From Thermoplasmata archaeon (GTDB taxonomy: Archaea; Thermoplasmatota; DAOVMN01): a DNA stretch of 12,006 nt. The position numbers were made by a program, and so were the translations under genes. Position 1 is the first letter of the stretch. Every line of letters begins with the position of its first letter. The notes under the pieces are model-generated. The model saw only the letters and a program-made list of their open reading frames with translations. It searched no databases and was not told the DNA's origin. The stretch lies in NCBI GenBank assembly GCA_030630685.1, contig DAOVMN010000027.1:1-12006 (forward strand), written 5' to 3'. Shown here in pieces: positions 1-6,580 of the stretch.

Positions 1-1
1 C

Positions 2-2068
2 TCGGTTCCCACCTCGGATATCGTGGATGCAAAAAGGGTTGCCCTGGGGGGCCATCCTATCGGGGGAGCGGTGAGCATCGTTTCTGGGGCCCTGGACAGG
101 AGGGTGAAGTGCGTCTTTGTCATGTCTCCCCAGAACTTTGCTGGAACCCCACGGATGAATGACCATATCGATGACATCTCCCCCGTCCCTATTCAGCTTC
201 AGGTCGGGGAAGAGGACATGCTCGTTGGGGTGACAACCGTGCAGCAGAGCTATGATGCCGCCTCTATTCCCAAGGAGATCGTAAAATACAGGTACGGCAC
301 CTACGAGGGCTTCACAGACCTTGGGAAGATCGAGAACATCGAGGTGGGAGACCTTCCCTCAGCTATTCGGGAGGTCATTAGACCCTACATCCAGGAGAAC
401 CCTCTGAGCACGAAGCAGCACGCCATGAGCATAAACTTCACTCGAGGGTTTCTGGATTACTACCTGGAAAATGAACAATCATTCAATATCAAAGAGGACT
501 ATTCCGAGGATTTCGTTATTCCAGGTGTGCCGCCTGTTGTACCGCCAACCCCGGTGACGGATGTCTGGCACGCCACCGTTGCACACGAAGGGTTGGATGA
601 CATCTTTCATGGACTCTCTGCACTGCCCGAGATCCTGGATTATTCAGAGGGGGACGAAATAAATCTCAGGGCAAGGATCACACCGCGGGGGATCTATGAA
701 ACGGGTGTGAAGGCCGTCCTCACCTTCCCCGAAGGGACAGTGGAGAACTACGACATGGCATTCAATGACGACTACGACACCTCGGCAGGGGATTTCCGGC
801 GGACTCTCAACATCCCGATCACACACGACCTGGGGACTGTTCAGGTGATAATCAATGCCACGAACGACAAAGGGCATACCTACACCTCAGACCCCATTTA
901 TTTTACCCTCACCACCACATCCGATAAACCCGTAATCAATTCCGTGGACATCACGCCCTCTCCGATGGTGCCTGGCGAGGTGATCACATTTACGGTCTCG
1001 GCCTCGGACAAGGACGGTATCGCGTACTACTCTTTTGATTTCGGGAACGGGACCAAGACGGGCTGGATCGAATCCAACACCGCTGCCCATACCTATAAGG
1101 AAAGCGGTCATTACACCATCAGGATCAGGGTGAAGGACTCGAAGGCCCAAGAGAGCAATGATGAAGTGATTCCAGCTACCGTGTCGCATCGACCTGTTGC
1201 AAAACTGAAGGTTGATTCCTCAGTACACAAGGGCAAGGCAGTGGATTTCGATGCTTCTGGCTCCTCTGACGAAGACGGGGATGCTCTTGAGTATTTTTTC
1301 ATCTTCGGGGACGGAAATGAGACAGGCTGGATCCAGGATTCAAAGGTCACGCATAAGTATTCCGCCAAAGGGGACTTTGAGGTCTCCGTGAAGGTTAGAG
1401 ATATCTACGATCTGGAAAGCGAGCCTGTAAGCAAGACCATCAAGGTAAAGGAGAAGAAATCTGGATTAGAGTCCCTCACCTCATCTTCCAGCTTCCCCAT
1501 CCTGGTAATTCTTGTGATAGGTGCCATTGCGGGCGGAGGGTCCTTTCTTCTGAGAGGTGGTAAAGAAGAGAAACCAGGACCAAAACCAACACCTGAAGCC
1601 AGTGCAGGTAAGGGGATGGAAAAAAAGGAAGCCGGAGCTGTTCCATCCGGTGCTAAACCTTCGACCGCCAAACCGCAAGCTGGAGTACCCACTCCCGAAG
1701 GAAAATCCAAGGAGGGGGAGATACCAGTGGCAAAACCCGCACCCGGTCAGCCCACCCCTGGTGAGAGCAAATTGCCAAAACCTGCAATGAAACCTGAAGC
1801 GAAACCCCTTCCCAAATCCGAGGTGAAACCTCCGGAAGAACCGGAATCAAAACCAAAAGAAGAGCCATCCGAACCAGAGAAAGTGGTGCCCGAGCCGCCC
1901 AAGCCATCGGAACCGCCAAAACCAAAGGAACCCGAAGTGGATGCCCCGCCGGTAAAGGAGGAGAGCTGGGATGAGGCTGTCAAGGAGGAAGGGGACATCT
2001 GGGAGGACGAGGATTTCGCCATCCCCGTGGCGCTGAAGGAGAAACTGAAGAAGGAATCCGAGGAATGA
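2..2068 (+). CDS. Membrane-anchored alpha/beta-hydrolase-like protein with two PKD domains (5' end outside window)
   Basis: The reading frame is open from the left edge, so the N-terminus, presumably with a signal peptide, is missing. Residue numbers here count from the GTG at position 23. Residues 5-150 look like the second half of an alpha/beta hydrolase: a strand leading into the elbow GGHPIGG (about 9-15), a strand with VGEED (61-65) that would supply the acid, and a His at 133 before a FLDYYL helix. The elbow has Pro where the nucleophilic Ser normally sits, so catalysis is doubtful. A beta-rich region follows (about 180-300), then two PKD domains (about 303-387 and 390-476, each with an FDFGNG/FIFGDG-type motif and a DxD-rich strand). 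One hydrophobic helix (491-510) is followed by a tail of about 170 residues rich in Pro, Lys and Glu, ending acidic. The inferred topology is outside-facing domains, one membrane anchor and a cytoplasmic tail. The substrate or ligand is unknown. Confidence 0.8.
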   Translation, partial: SVPTSDIVDAKRVALGGHPIGGAVSIVSGALDRRVKCVFVMSPQNFAGTPRMNDHIDDISPVPIQLQVGEEDMLVGVTTVQQSYDAASIPKEIVKYRYGTYEGFTDLGKIENIEVGDLPSAIREVIRPYIQENPLSTKQHAMSINFTRGFLDYYLENEQSFNIKEDYSEDFVIPGVPPVVPPTPVTDVWHATVAHEGLDDIFHGLSALPEILDYSEGDEINLRARITPRGIYETGVKAVLTFPEGTVENYDMAFNDDYDTSAGDFRRTLNIPITHDLGTVQVIINATNDKGHTYTSDPIYFTLTTTSDKPVINSVDITPSPMVPGEVITFTVSASDKDGIAYYSFDFGNGTKTGWIESNTAAHTYKESGHYTIRIRVKDSKAQESNDEVIPATVSHRPVAKLKVDSSVHKGKAVDFDASGSSDEDGDALEYFFIFGDGNETGWIQDSKVTHKYSAKGDFEVSVKVRDIYDLESEPVSKTIKVKEKKSGLESLTSSSSFPILVILVIGAIAGGGSFLLRGGKEEKPGPKPTPEASAGKGMEKKEAGAVPSGAKPSTAKPQAGVPTPEGKSKEGEIPVAKPAPGQPTPGESKLPKPAMKPEAKPLPKSEVKPPEEPESKPKEEPSEPEKVVPEPPKPSEPPKPKEPEVDAPPVKEESWDEAVKEEGDIWEDEDFAIPVALKEKLKKESEE

Positions 2069-2098
2069 ACTGTTAATAGTATGGAGAAAGAAAAGATA

Positions 2099-2208
2099 GA
2101 GGAGGCATGATGAAACGAAGTTTCCGAAGGCCGTTCACTCGAAGGGGGATAAGCCATGAGGAACCGTCAGGTTCCGAGTGCCGGTCAAGCCCGGAGGGGT
2201 TGGCAAGG
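2099..2208. repeat. Hairpin array, copy 1 (GNA-triloop palindromes), upstream of the ThiI-like gene
   Basis: Four small palindromes occur at a spacing of 24-26.5 nt. They are GAAAC-GAA-GTTTC (2112-2124), a weak CTC-GAA-GGG (2138-2146), GGAACC-GTCA-GGTTCC (2160-2175) and AAGCCC-GGA-GGGGTT (2187-2201, one mismatch). The last has an outer TGCC/GGCA stem (2179-2182 with 2202-2205). Positions 2148-2177 are identical to 9562-9591 in the second array. Ungapped alignment of 2148-2208 with 9562-9622 matches at 53 of 61 positions by my count. A GAGGAGG-containing module at 2099 also recurs at 9626. The array stops directly before the ATG at 2210. Confidence 0.85.
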
Positions 2209-2209
2209 C

Positions 2210-2845
2210 ATGATAAAGCTCGTGGCCCTGATTTCAGGAGGCATAGATTCCCCTGTGGCCGCCTACCTGATGCTTGAGAAGGGAGCGGAGCTTGTGGCCC
2301 TTCACATGGACAACCGCCCATTTGCAGATGTTCAATCCATTCAGAAAACGTTCAGGCTTATAGATCGCTTGGAGGAGATTTCGGGCAGCAAAATAAAGCG
2401 CTATTTGGCTCCCCATGGAAAGAATCAACTTGCATTTACCCGGGAGTGCAGACACAATCTTCAGTGCGTACTCTGCAGACGGATGATGTACCGGGCGGCA
2501 GAGCTGGTTGCAAGGGAGGAGGGAGCGGATGCCATTATTACAGGGGAATCCCTTGGCCAGGTTGCCTCACAGACCCTTCCAAATCTCAGGGCCGAGAATC
2601 AAACAATAACTATTCCTGTACTCCGCCCTCTCATAGGATTGGACAAACTGGAGATCGAGGCCATTGCAAAGGCTATCGGCACGTTCGAGTTATCGATCCA
2701 GCCGGGTGGATACTGCACCATCACACCTAAACATCCTGTCACTGCCTCAACCCCTGAGCGCATTGCAATAGAGGAGGAAAAAATTGGATCGGATCGATTG
2801 AGGGAGATGGCAAAGAAGACGTTCAGGGAGGCGGAGATAACATGA
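2210..2845 (+). CDS. thiI: Stand-alone ThiI-type PP-loop ATPase (tRNA 4-thiouridine synthase-like)
   Basis: This 211-residue protein is the PP-loop (adenylating) domain of the ThiI family, which activates U8 of tRNA with ATP and inserts sulfur to give 4-thiouridine. Visible signatures are the PP-loop SGGIDS (9-14), TGESLGQVASQT (111-122) and LRPLIGLDKLEIE (138-150). The usual N-terminal ferredoxin-like and THUMP domains and the C-terminal rhodanese domain are absent. Cysteines at 86 and 89 (CVLC) and 169 match the CxxC plus distal Cys pattern that binds an Fe-S cluster in archaeal ThiI; Cys80 is extra. An upstream in-frame ATG at 2156 lies inside the hairpin array and would add 18 unrelated residues, so I start at 2210, where MIKLVALISGG matches the family. 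Only a weak AAGG precedes it. The downstream gene overlaps by ATGA. Without THUMP, tRNA binding needs a partner or another substrate is used. Confidence 0.88.
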   Translation: MIKLVALISGGIDSPVAAYLMLEKGAELVALHMDNRPFADVQSIQKTFRLIDRLEEISGSKIKRYLAPHGKNQLAFTRECRHNLQCVLCRRMMYRAAELVAREEGADAIITGESLGQVASQTLPNLRAENQTITIPVLRPLIGLDKLEIEAIAKAIGTFELSIQPGGYCTITPKHPVTASTPERIAIEEEKIGSDRLREMAKKTFREAEIT

Positions 2846-3135
2846 GTGCGGTACTGCTCAGGCCCTGCAAGGGTTCCAGGGGGTTTCAGGGTGTTCCGGA
2901 TCATAATTTGAAGTTGAAACTCTCCAGGCTCTCCAACCTTCTCAATGAAGATGGATTCAAGGAAAAGGTGTGCGTGGACCTTATCACGGTTCTGGAGAAG
3001 AACGGCCTTGAGTACACGATCTATCCCTCTGGAAAATTCCTTATCAAGCCCGGGAAGATGGACGGAGGGCTGAGCTTGGAGAGAGCGGAGAATGAGGCAA
3101 ACGAGCTGTTGCAGTTTTTTGAAAAGTGCAAGTGA
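2842..3135 (+). CDS. Unidentified 97-residue protein coupled to the ThiI-like gene
   Basis: I do not recognise this protein. Its start ATG overlaps the stop of the ThiI-like gene (ATGA), with GGAG six bases upstream, so translational coupling is likely. The first 22 residues are poor in secondary-structure signal. From about residue 23 there is a helix, a strand-turn-strand (LEYTIYPSGKFLIKPG, 56-71) and a closing helix (ERAENEANELLQFFEK). That pattern loosely recalls half of a TBP-like fold, but this is a weak guess and not an assignment. It has two cysteines besides the one at position 9 (44 and 96) and no membrane segment. Given the overlap, one possibility is an accessory or tRNA-binding partner supplying what the THUMP-less ThiI lacks. 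The gene ends 17 bp from the oppositely oriented pcc1 stop. Confidence 0.65.
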   Translation: MSAVLLRPCKGSRGFQGVPDHNLKLKLSRLSNLLNEDGFKEKVCVDLITVLEKNGLEYTIYPSGKFLIKPGKMDGGLSLERAENEANELLQFFEKCK

Positions 3136-3161
3136 GTGGATTTGGATAAGGACTACTCACT
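3131..3161. terminator. Inverted repeat across two convergent stop codons
   Basis: AGTGAGT (3131-3137) and ACTCACT (3155-3161) form a perfect 7-bp inverted repeat. One G-T pair and one G-C pair extend it inward, leaving a 13-nt loop. It contains the TGA of the plus-strand 97-residue gene and the TAG of pcc1. It could stop transcription from both sides, but there is no T-run and chance cannot be excluded. Confidence 0.3.
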
Positions 3162-3455
3162 CGTTCTCTCATACACCTCAAGTGCCTCGTTCAACCATCT
3201 GAGATATGAGTTTATCCCGGCCCGCAGGGCGGTCGAGTCCTTTGCAGTTATCACAAGAAAAAGCTCATTATCCCTTATCTCAAGATCAACCTCATGCCTT
3301 GCCAGCATTCCATGCTGACCGGCACTCACAACCTTCGGTTGCTCATGCCTTCCGGTGATTCCGGTTTCGGGTTTGAGGGAAAGAAGGGCGGTCTTGAGAG
3401 CTTTCGGGTCCCCGGAAACCGAAAACTCGGCCCTGTAATGAAAACGCCCGCTCAT
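3153..3455 (-). CDS. pcc1: KEOPS complex subunit Pcc1
   Basis: This 100-residue protein is the Pcc1 dimerisation subunit of KEOPS, the complex (Kae1, Bud32, Cgi121, Pcc1) that makes N6-threonylcarbamoyladenosine at position 37 of ANN-decoding tRNAs. The diagnostic stretch is near the C-terminus: ITAKDSTALRAGINSY followed by LRWL, the conserved D-xx-ALRA-x-NS-x-LRW pattern. The small K-homology-like fold (beta-beta-alpha plus final helix) fits the length of the family. The ATG directly follows the TAA of rpoP with no gap, so translation is probably coupled. It is the last gene of the minus-strand operon. The prefoldin gene often found next in other archaea is not here. Confidence 0.92.
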   Translation of the reverse strand: MSGRFHYRAEFSVSGDPKALKTALLSLKPETGITGRHEQPKVVSAGQHGMLARHEVDLEIRDNELFLVITAKDSTALRAGINSYLRWLNEALEVYERTSE

Positions 3456-3608
3456 TTAAACGGCCTTTATCGTCTTCTTTATGCTGGGTCTCTTCTTGAC
3501 GAATATCTTGGAGCCGCAGTTCCTGCACTGCAGTCCCATGATACCAATGTCCATCTCCAGGGTCTTCCCGCACACCGCGCACTTGTAATCTGTTGTATCC
3601 ACCATCAT
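3456..3608 (-). CDS. rpoP: DNA-directed RNA polymerase subunit P (Rpo12)
   Basis: This 50-residue gene encodes the zinc-ribbon subunit of archaeal RNA polymerase, equivalent to eukaryotic Rpb12, which helps assemble the Rpo3/Rpo10/Rpo11 platform. Four cysteines form the ribbon: YKCAVCG (Cys10, Cys13) and LQCRNCGSKI (Cys28, Cys31), followed by the typical basic C-terminus (VKKRPSIKKTIKAV). Two ATGs are adjacent; I use the first, since GGGGT lies about 8 bases upstream. The gap to L37Ae is 13 bp, and the stop codon abuts the pcc1 start. Order L37Ae-RpoP-Pcc1 is the usual archaeal arrangement. Confidence 0.93.
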   Translation of the reverse strand: MMVDTTDYKCAVCGKTLEMDIGIMGLQCRNCGSKIFVKKRPSIKKTIKAV

Positions 3609-3621
3609 GCTGGCCTACCCC

Positions 3622-3876
3622 TTAGTCCATGTGCTCTTTTTCCTGTCCGATCTTGCTCCTGCGTGCCGTGGGCACATAGGCACCCCCTGCGAATTTCAGG
3701 TTACATCGCCTGCACTCCCAGATACCGGTGCTTACCCGTCTTACGCTCATATGCAGGCATCTCGGACACTGATGCCTCTTCCTGAGATTCCCCTCGATGG
3801 AGGCGGTCTGCCTGCGTATCTTGATGCCGTATCGAGGGCCGTAACGTCCGGTTGTGCCGATCTTGGTTGAGGACAT
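3622..3876 (-). CDS. rpl37ae: 50S ribosomal protein L37Ae (eL43)
   Basis: This 84-residue basic protein is a zinc-ribbon component of the large ribosomal subunit. It begins with the family's GTTGRYGPRYG (7-17), continues with a basic helix, and binds zinc through Cys37, Cys40, Cys55 and Cys58 (QCPRC and WECRRC). The conserved FAGGAYVP follows (62-69). The length is normal for archaeal L37Ae. A strong GGAGGT lies 6 bases before the ATG, and the gene begins 23 bp after rrp42. It sits between exosome and polymerase genes, as in many archaea. Confidence 0.95.
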   Translation of the reverse strand: MSSTKIGTTGRYGPRYGIKIRRQTASIEGNLRKRHQCPRCLHMSVRRVSTGIWECRRCNLKFAGGAYVPTARRSKIGQEKEHMD

Positions 3877-3899
3877 AAGGTTACCTCCGGCTCACGAAA

Positions 3900-4733
3900 T
3901 TAGAGCACCGGATATTGGGATGGTACCGAAGGCTTTTCTTCGGCCATAAGTAGTTTGCGGATTTCCTTTCCCTTCTCGATGGAACATTCCACCATGTAGT
4001 CGATATCCTCGACAGAGAGTCTCCCAATCCTTCCTTTCTGCATGGCCCGGATGTTCCCATCCACATCCGTGGTTACAGTAAGTCGTGCACCAGCGATGTC
4101 CTCTTCCTCCTGCGTCGGGTCCAATACCATGGTGTCCCCGATCTTCACCCCAGTGATGGAGATGGGATAATACTTTATAGGGAGCTGGAAATCCTGCATT
4201 TGCGTTTCCGATCCAGCAGTAAGTTCAGCCGCAGGTACCCTGGTGTTCATTAAAGCCGAGATCACCGCAATGGTTGCCGCATCAAAGAGGTTTCCATCCA
4301 TATCCACGGGATAGATGTCGATGAACACCACAAAGACCTTATCGCTTCCAGGCACTTTCAAGGCCTTCAGGTCGATGGCGCCCGACTCCCTGATACCTCT
4401 GTCCACAACCCTCGCCAGCTCAATTGCCCTGGGCCGGGGTGGACCTGACTCAAAATCAGGAGAGGCCAATGGGATGAGTTCTGCAGTGGTAATCATGACC
4501 CCCTTGTCCTTGGAATCGGGATAGGGCTCTCCCAGTGCGATCTTAATACCAGCTATCAACTCTGTTCCGCCCAGTTTAACACGCGTGGAGCCTTCAGCAG
4601 TCTCGATGATGTTGGGGGTTATGGAAATATCCCTGATCTCATCCGGTTTCCTCCCGTCTATCCTCTTACCCCTTTTGATCAGATTGTTGATATAATCACG
4701 CTTTATCTCTGCTATAACGTTTTCTTCCGACAT
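3900..4733 (-). CDS. rrp42: Exosome complex component Rrp42
   Basis: This 277-residue RNase PH-fold protein is the non-catalytic partner of Rrp41. Three Rrp41-Rrp42 dimers form the hexameric ring that degrades RNA 3' to 5' with phosphate, or adds A-rich tails in reverse. Visible are the N-terminal helix region (YINNLIKRGKRIDGRKPDEI), the core GGTELIAGIKIALGEPYPD, the conserved SPDFESGPP (91-99), and the second half MVLDPTQEEEDIAGARLTV. The QADLPMA-type catalytic Asp segment of Rrp41 is replaced by DPTQEEE, as expected for the inactive subunit. The start has a strong GGAGG 8 bases upstream. The gap to rrp41 is 12 bp. Length is slightly above the usual 260-275. Confidence 0.95.
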   Translation of the reverse strand: MSEENVIAEIKRDYINNLIKRGKRIDGRKPDEIRDISITPNIIETAEGSTRVKLGGTELIAGIKIALGEPYPDSKDKGVMITTAELIPLASPDFESGPPRPRAIELARVVDRGIRESGAIDLKALKVPGSDKVFVVFIDIYPVDMDGNLFDAATIAVISALMNTRVPAAELTAGSETQMQDFQLPIKYYPISITGVKIGDTMVLDPTQEEEDIAGARLTVTTDVDGNIRAMQKGRIGRLSVEDIDYMVECSIEKGKEIRKLLMAEEKPSVPSQYPVL

Positions 4734-4745
4734 CTTATACCCTCC

Positions 4746-5462
4746 TTACTCTGCGGCATATCTCCGCTTCAGTGCGTCCTTCTGCATCTCGTAGATCTGG
4801 TAACAGGCGTTTACAGCCATGTCCCTGGCTTTCCTGAATTCTGCCGGGGTGAGGTGTCCGTCCATCTGCATCAGTACGATCTCCCCGGTTGTTGGGATGA
4901 TGGCCATGGGGAGGTCCGCCTGACCCGCATTATCCTCCAGCTTGCCCAGATCGAGTACGACAGTATCCTCGACCTTCCCGGCAGCACAGGCGGTAATGAG
5001 CGCCTTCATAGGGACACCGGCATCGGCCAGTGCCACGCTTGCGGCTGTCAGTCCGGCAACCCTGGTACCGGCGTCCGCCTGAAACACCTCGATGAACACA
5101 TCGACCACAGTTCTCGGGAACTGCTCTGTGAATATCACGCTTTCAAGCGCCTCGCCGATGACCTTGGATATCTCGGTGGATCGTCTGTCCGGGCCTGGTC
5201 TTTTTCTATCCGGGACAGAGAACGAGGCCATACTGTATTTGCATCGTACAATGGCCTTCATTGAGTTCTGCATGTGCCTGGGGTGGAGCTCCCTTGGGCC
5301 GTAGATCGCCGCAAGGACCTTGTTGCTCCCCCATTCCAGATATGCAGAGCCATCCGCTCTGTTCAACACTCCTGCCTCGATCTTTATGGGTCTGAGCTCA
5401 TCATACCTCCTTCCATCGAGTCTCAGGCCATCCTCTCTTAACAATTTAACCTCTTTATTCAT
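4746..5462 (-). CDS. rrp41: Exosome complex exonuclease Rrp41
   Basis: This is the catalytic RNase PH subunit of the archaeal exosome, about 238 residues. It has the family opening [22 protein letters not shown]- and phosphate-binding arginines ([15 protein letters not shown]), [12 protein letters not shown], and the active-site stretch [14 protein letters not shown] with catalytic Asp at about 183 (Sulfolobus Rrp41 uses Asp182). Two in-frame ATGs stand six bases apart after GAGGA. The first directly abuts GAGGA; the second, used here, has a six-base spacing. Starting at 5468 would add two residues. Together with Rrp42 and Rrp4 it makes the core exosome. Confidence 0.94.
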   Translation of the reverse strand: MNKEVKLLREDGLRLDGRRYDELRPIKIEAGVLNRADGSAYLEWGSNKVLAAIYGPRELHPRHMQNSMKAIVRCKYSMASFSVPDRKRPGPDRRSTEISKVIGEALESVIFTEQFPRTVVDVFIEVFQADAGTRVAGLTAASVALADAGVPMKALITACAAGKVEDTVVLDLGKLEDNAGQADLPMAIIPTTGEIVLMQMDGHLTPAEFRKARDMAVNACYQIYEMQKDALKRRYAAE

Positions 5463-5498
5463 ATTCATTCCTCATCAAACTTGAAATTTCCTTCTCCA

Positions 5499-6485
5499 TT
5501 ATTGATCCCCAATCCTTTCGTAGGGTTCTTCCACTATGGTTTTTTCCTGCTCCTCCAGGTCTTCCTCATCCGATTTCTCGGCTTCCTCTTCACCAGATTT
5601 CTCGGTTGTTAGAGGCACTTCCTCCTGTGAGGCATCTCCTTCCGCGTCGTCTGGTGGGGCCTTTTCCTCACCTTTTGTATCTTGCTCTGGTTCATCCATG
5701 GTGGTTGCTTCCTCTTCGGGGGCTATCTCCCTTAGCTGTTTTCCCTCATTCACATCTCCGGAAAGGGACTTTATTTCCGGGGCGATCTGATTGTCTCCCT
5801 CCTTGAGAGAGGGTGGCTTTGTGAGATATTTCTCCACCGCCTCTGTGAGGCCGAACCTGTGGGACTCCCGTTCGATAAATCTGACAGCGTTAACAGCGAG
5901 CCTTATATTCTCCGGGTCCCCATCGATCCATATTCTCCCATTCTGCCCTACAAAGAGACGGCACATGGTCTTCTGTTTAATCATAGAGATCATGGATCCG
6001 CCCTTGCCTATTACCCTTGGAACCTTGGTGGGAGAGATCTCGATTATCTGTCCGCCCGTGAGTCTCCTTGAACCGTGGTCCTTCATGGTAACCTGCACCC
6101 TCTTTATCTCGTCCACGATGAAAACCTTTGCAAGGATGGTATCCCCTGTGTTCAGGAATCTTGAGGTCTCCCCGAAGTCTACCCTCCACGGCACCTCTGT
6201 CACATGAAGCGGTGCGGGATAAGGGGAATTTATATCCACCAACCAGGTGGTAGGATTCACAGACATGATGACCCCGACAACCAGGTCATTGGGTCTTGGG
6301 ATGTACCTTCCGCTTAATGGGGTCACATTAACGTAATTGGCGGTTATGGATTTGAAACCCATCTGTGATGCATAGATCTTGTTTCCCTGCCAGTAGGTGT
6401 TTTTTCCTGCCTTAAGGCCGCCCTCGCTCAACAGCTCACCAGGTGTCACAAGAACTCTTGTTGATACATTCTTTTCATTTTCCAT
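5499..6485 (-). CDS. rrp4: Exosome RNA-binding cap protein Rrp4 with a long acidic tail
   Basis: Rrp4 caps the exosome ring and guides RNA into the pore. This copy has 328 residues. It shows the N-terminal domain (VTPGELLSEG, then YIPRPNDLVVGVI), an S1 domain (about 65-140) and a KH domain with VIGKGGSMISMIKQ (158-171), which carries the GxxG loop. The family core ends near residue 223. The remaining ~105 residues are a low-complexity, very acidic segment (for example EEEAEKSDEEDLEEQEK) absent from typical archaeal Rrp4, which usually runs to about 220-250 residues. The tail is in frame, ends with a normal stop, and precedes rrp41 by about 30 bp. The ATG at 6485 follows GAAGTGAT. Confidence 0.94.
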   Translation of the reverse strand: MENEKNVSTRVLVTPGELLSEGGLKAGKNTYWQGNKIYASQMGFKSITANYVNVTPLSGRYIPRPNDLVVGVIMSVNPTTWLVDINSPYPAPLHVTEVPWRVDFGETSRFLNTGDTILAKVFIVDEIKRVQVTMKDHGSRRLTGGQIIEISPTKVPRVIGKGGSMISMIKQKTMCRLFVGQNGRIWIDGDPENIRLAVNAVRFIERESHRFGLTEAVEKYLTKPPSLKEGDNQIAPEIKSLSGDVNEGKQLREIAPEEEATTMDEPEQDTKGEEKAPPDDAEGDASQEEVPLTTEKSGEEEAEKSDEEDLEEQEKTIVEEPYERIGDQ

Positions 6486-6580
6486 GATATCACTTCTTTC
6501 TCATTCTTCCGCTTGAACATTGAGGATAAAAGGAGCGATCTTTTACCTTCTTCTCTTGATGTCGTGCCCATCTAACAATT

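Noticed and set aside
1747..2157. Minus-strand ORF of 136 residues rich in Ser/Gly/Phe
   Set aside because: It is the antisense shadow of the Pro/Lys/Glu-rich tail of the surface protein.
2156..2209. In-frame upstream ATG extending the ThiI-like protein by 18 residues
   Set aside because: The extension is translated hairpin repeat and does not resemble the family N-terminus, which begins just before the PP-loop.
2108..2275. Short plus-strand ORF with a good GAGGAGG before ATG ATG, about 56 residues
   Set aside because: It runs through the hairpin array and then the ThiI gene in another frame. The GAGGAGG module recurs in the second array, so it belongs to the repeat.
3136..3621. Plus-strand ORFs opposite pcc1 and rpoP
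   Set aside because: They are shadows of well-identified conserved minus-strand genes.
6486..6580. Separate promoter or small gene between SBDS and rrp4
   Set aside because: A TTTTAT stretch lies about 40 nt before rrp4, but it is a poor TATA match and there is no ORF. I see nothing firm.
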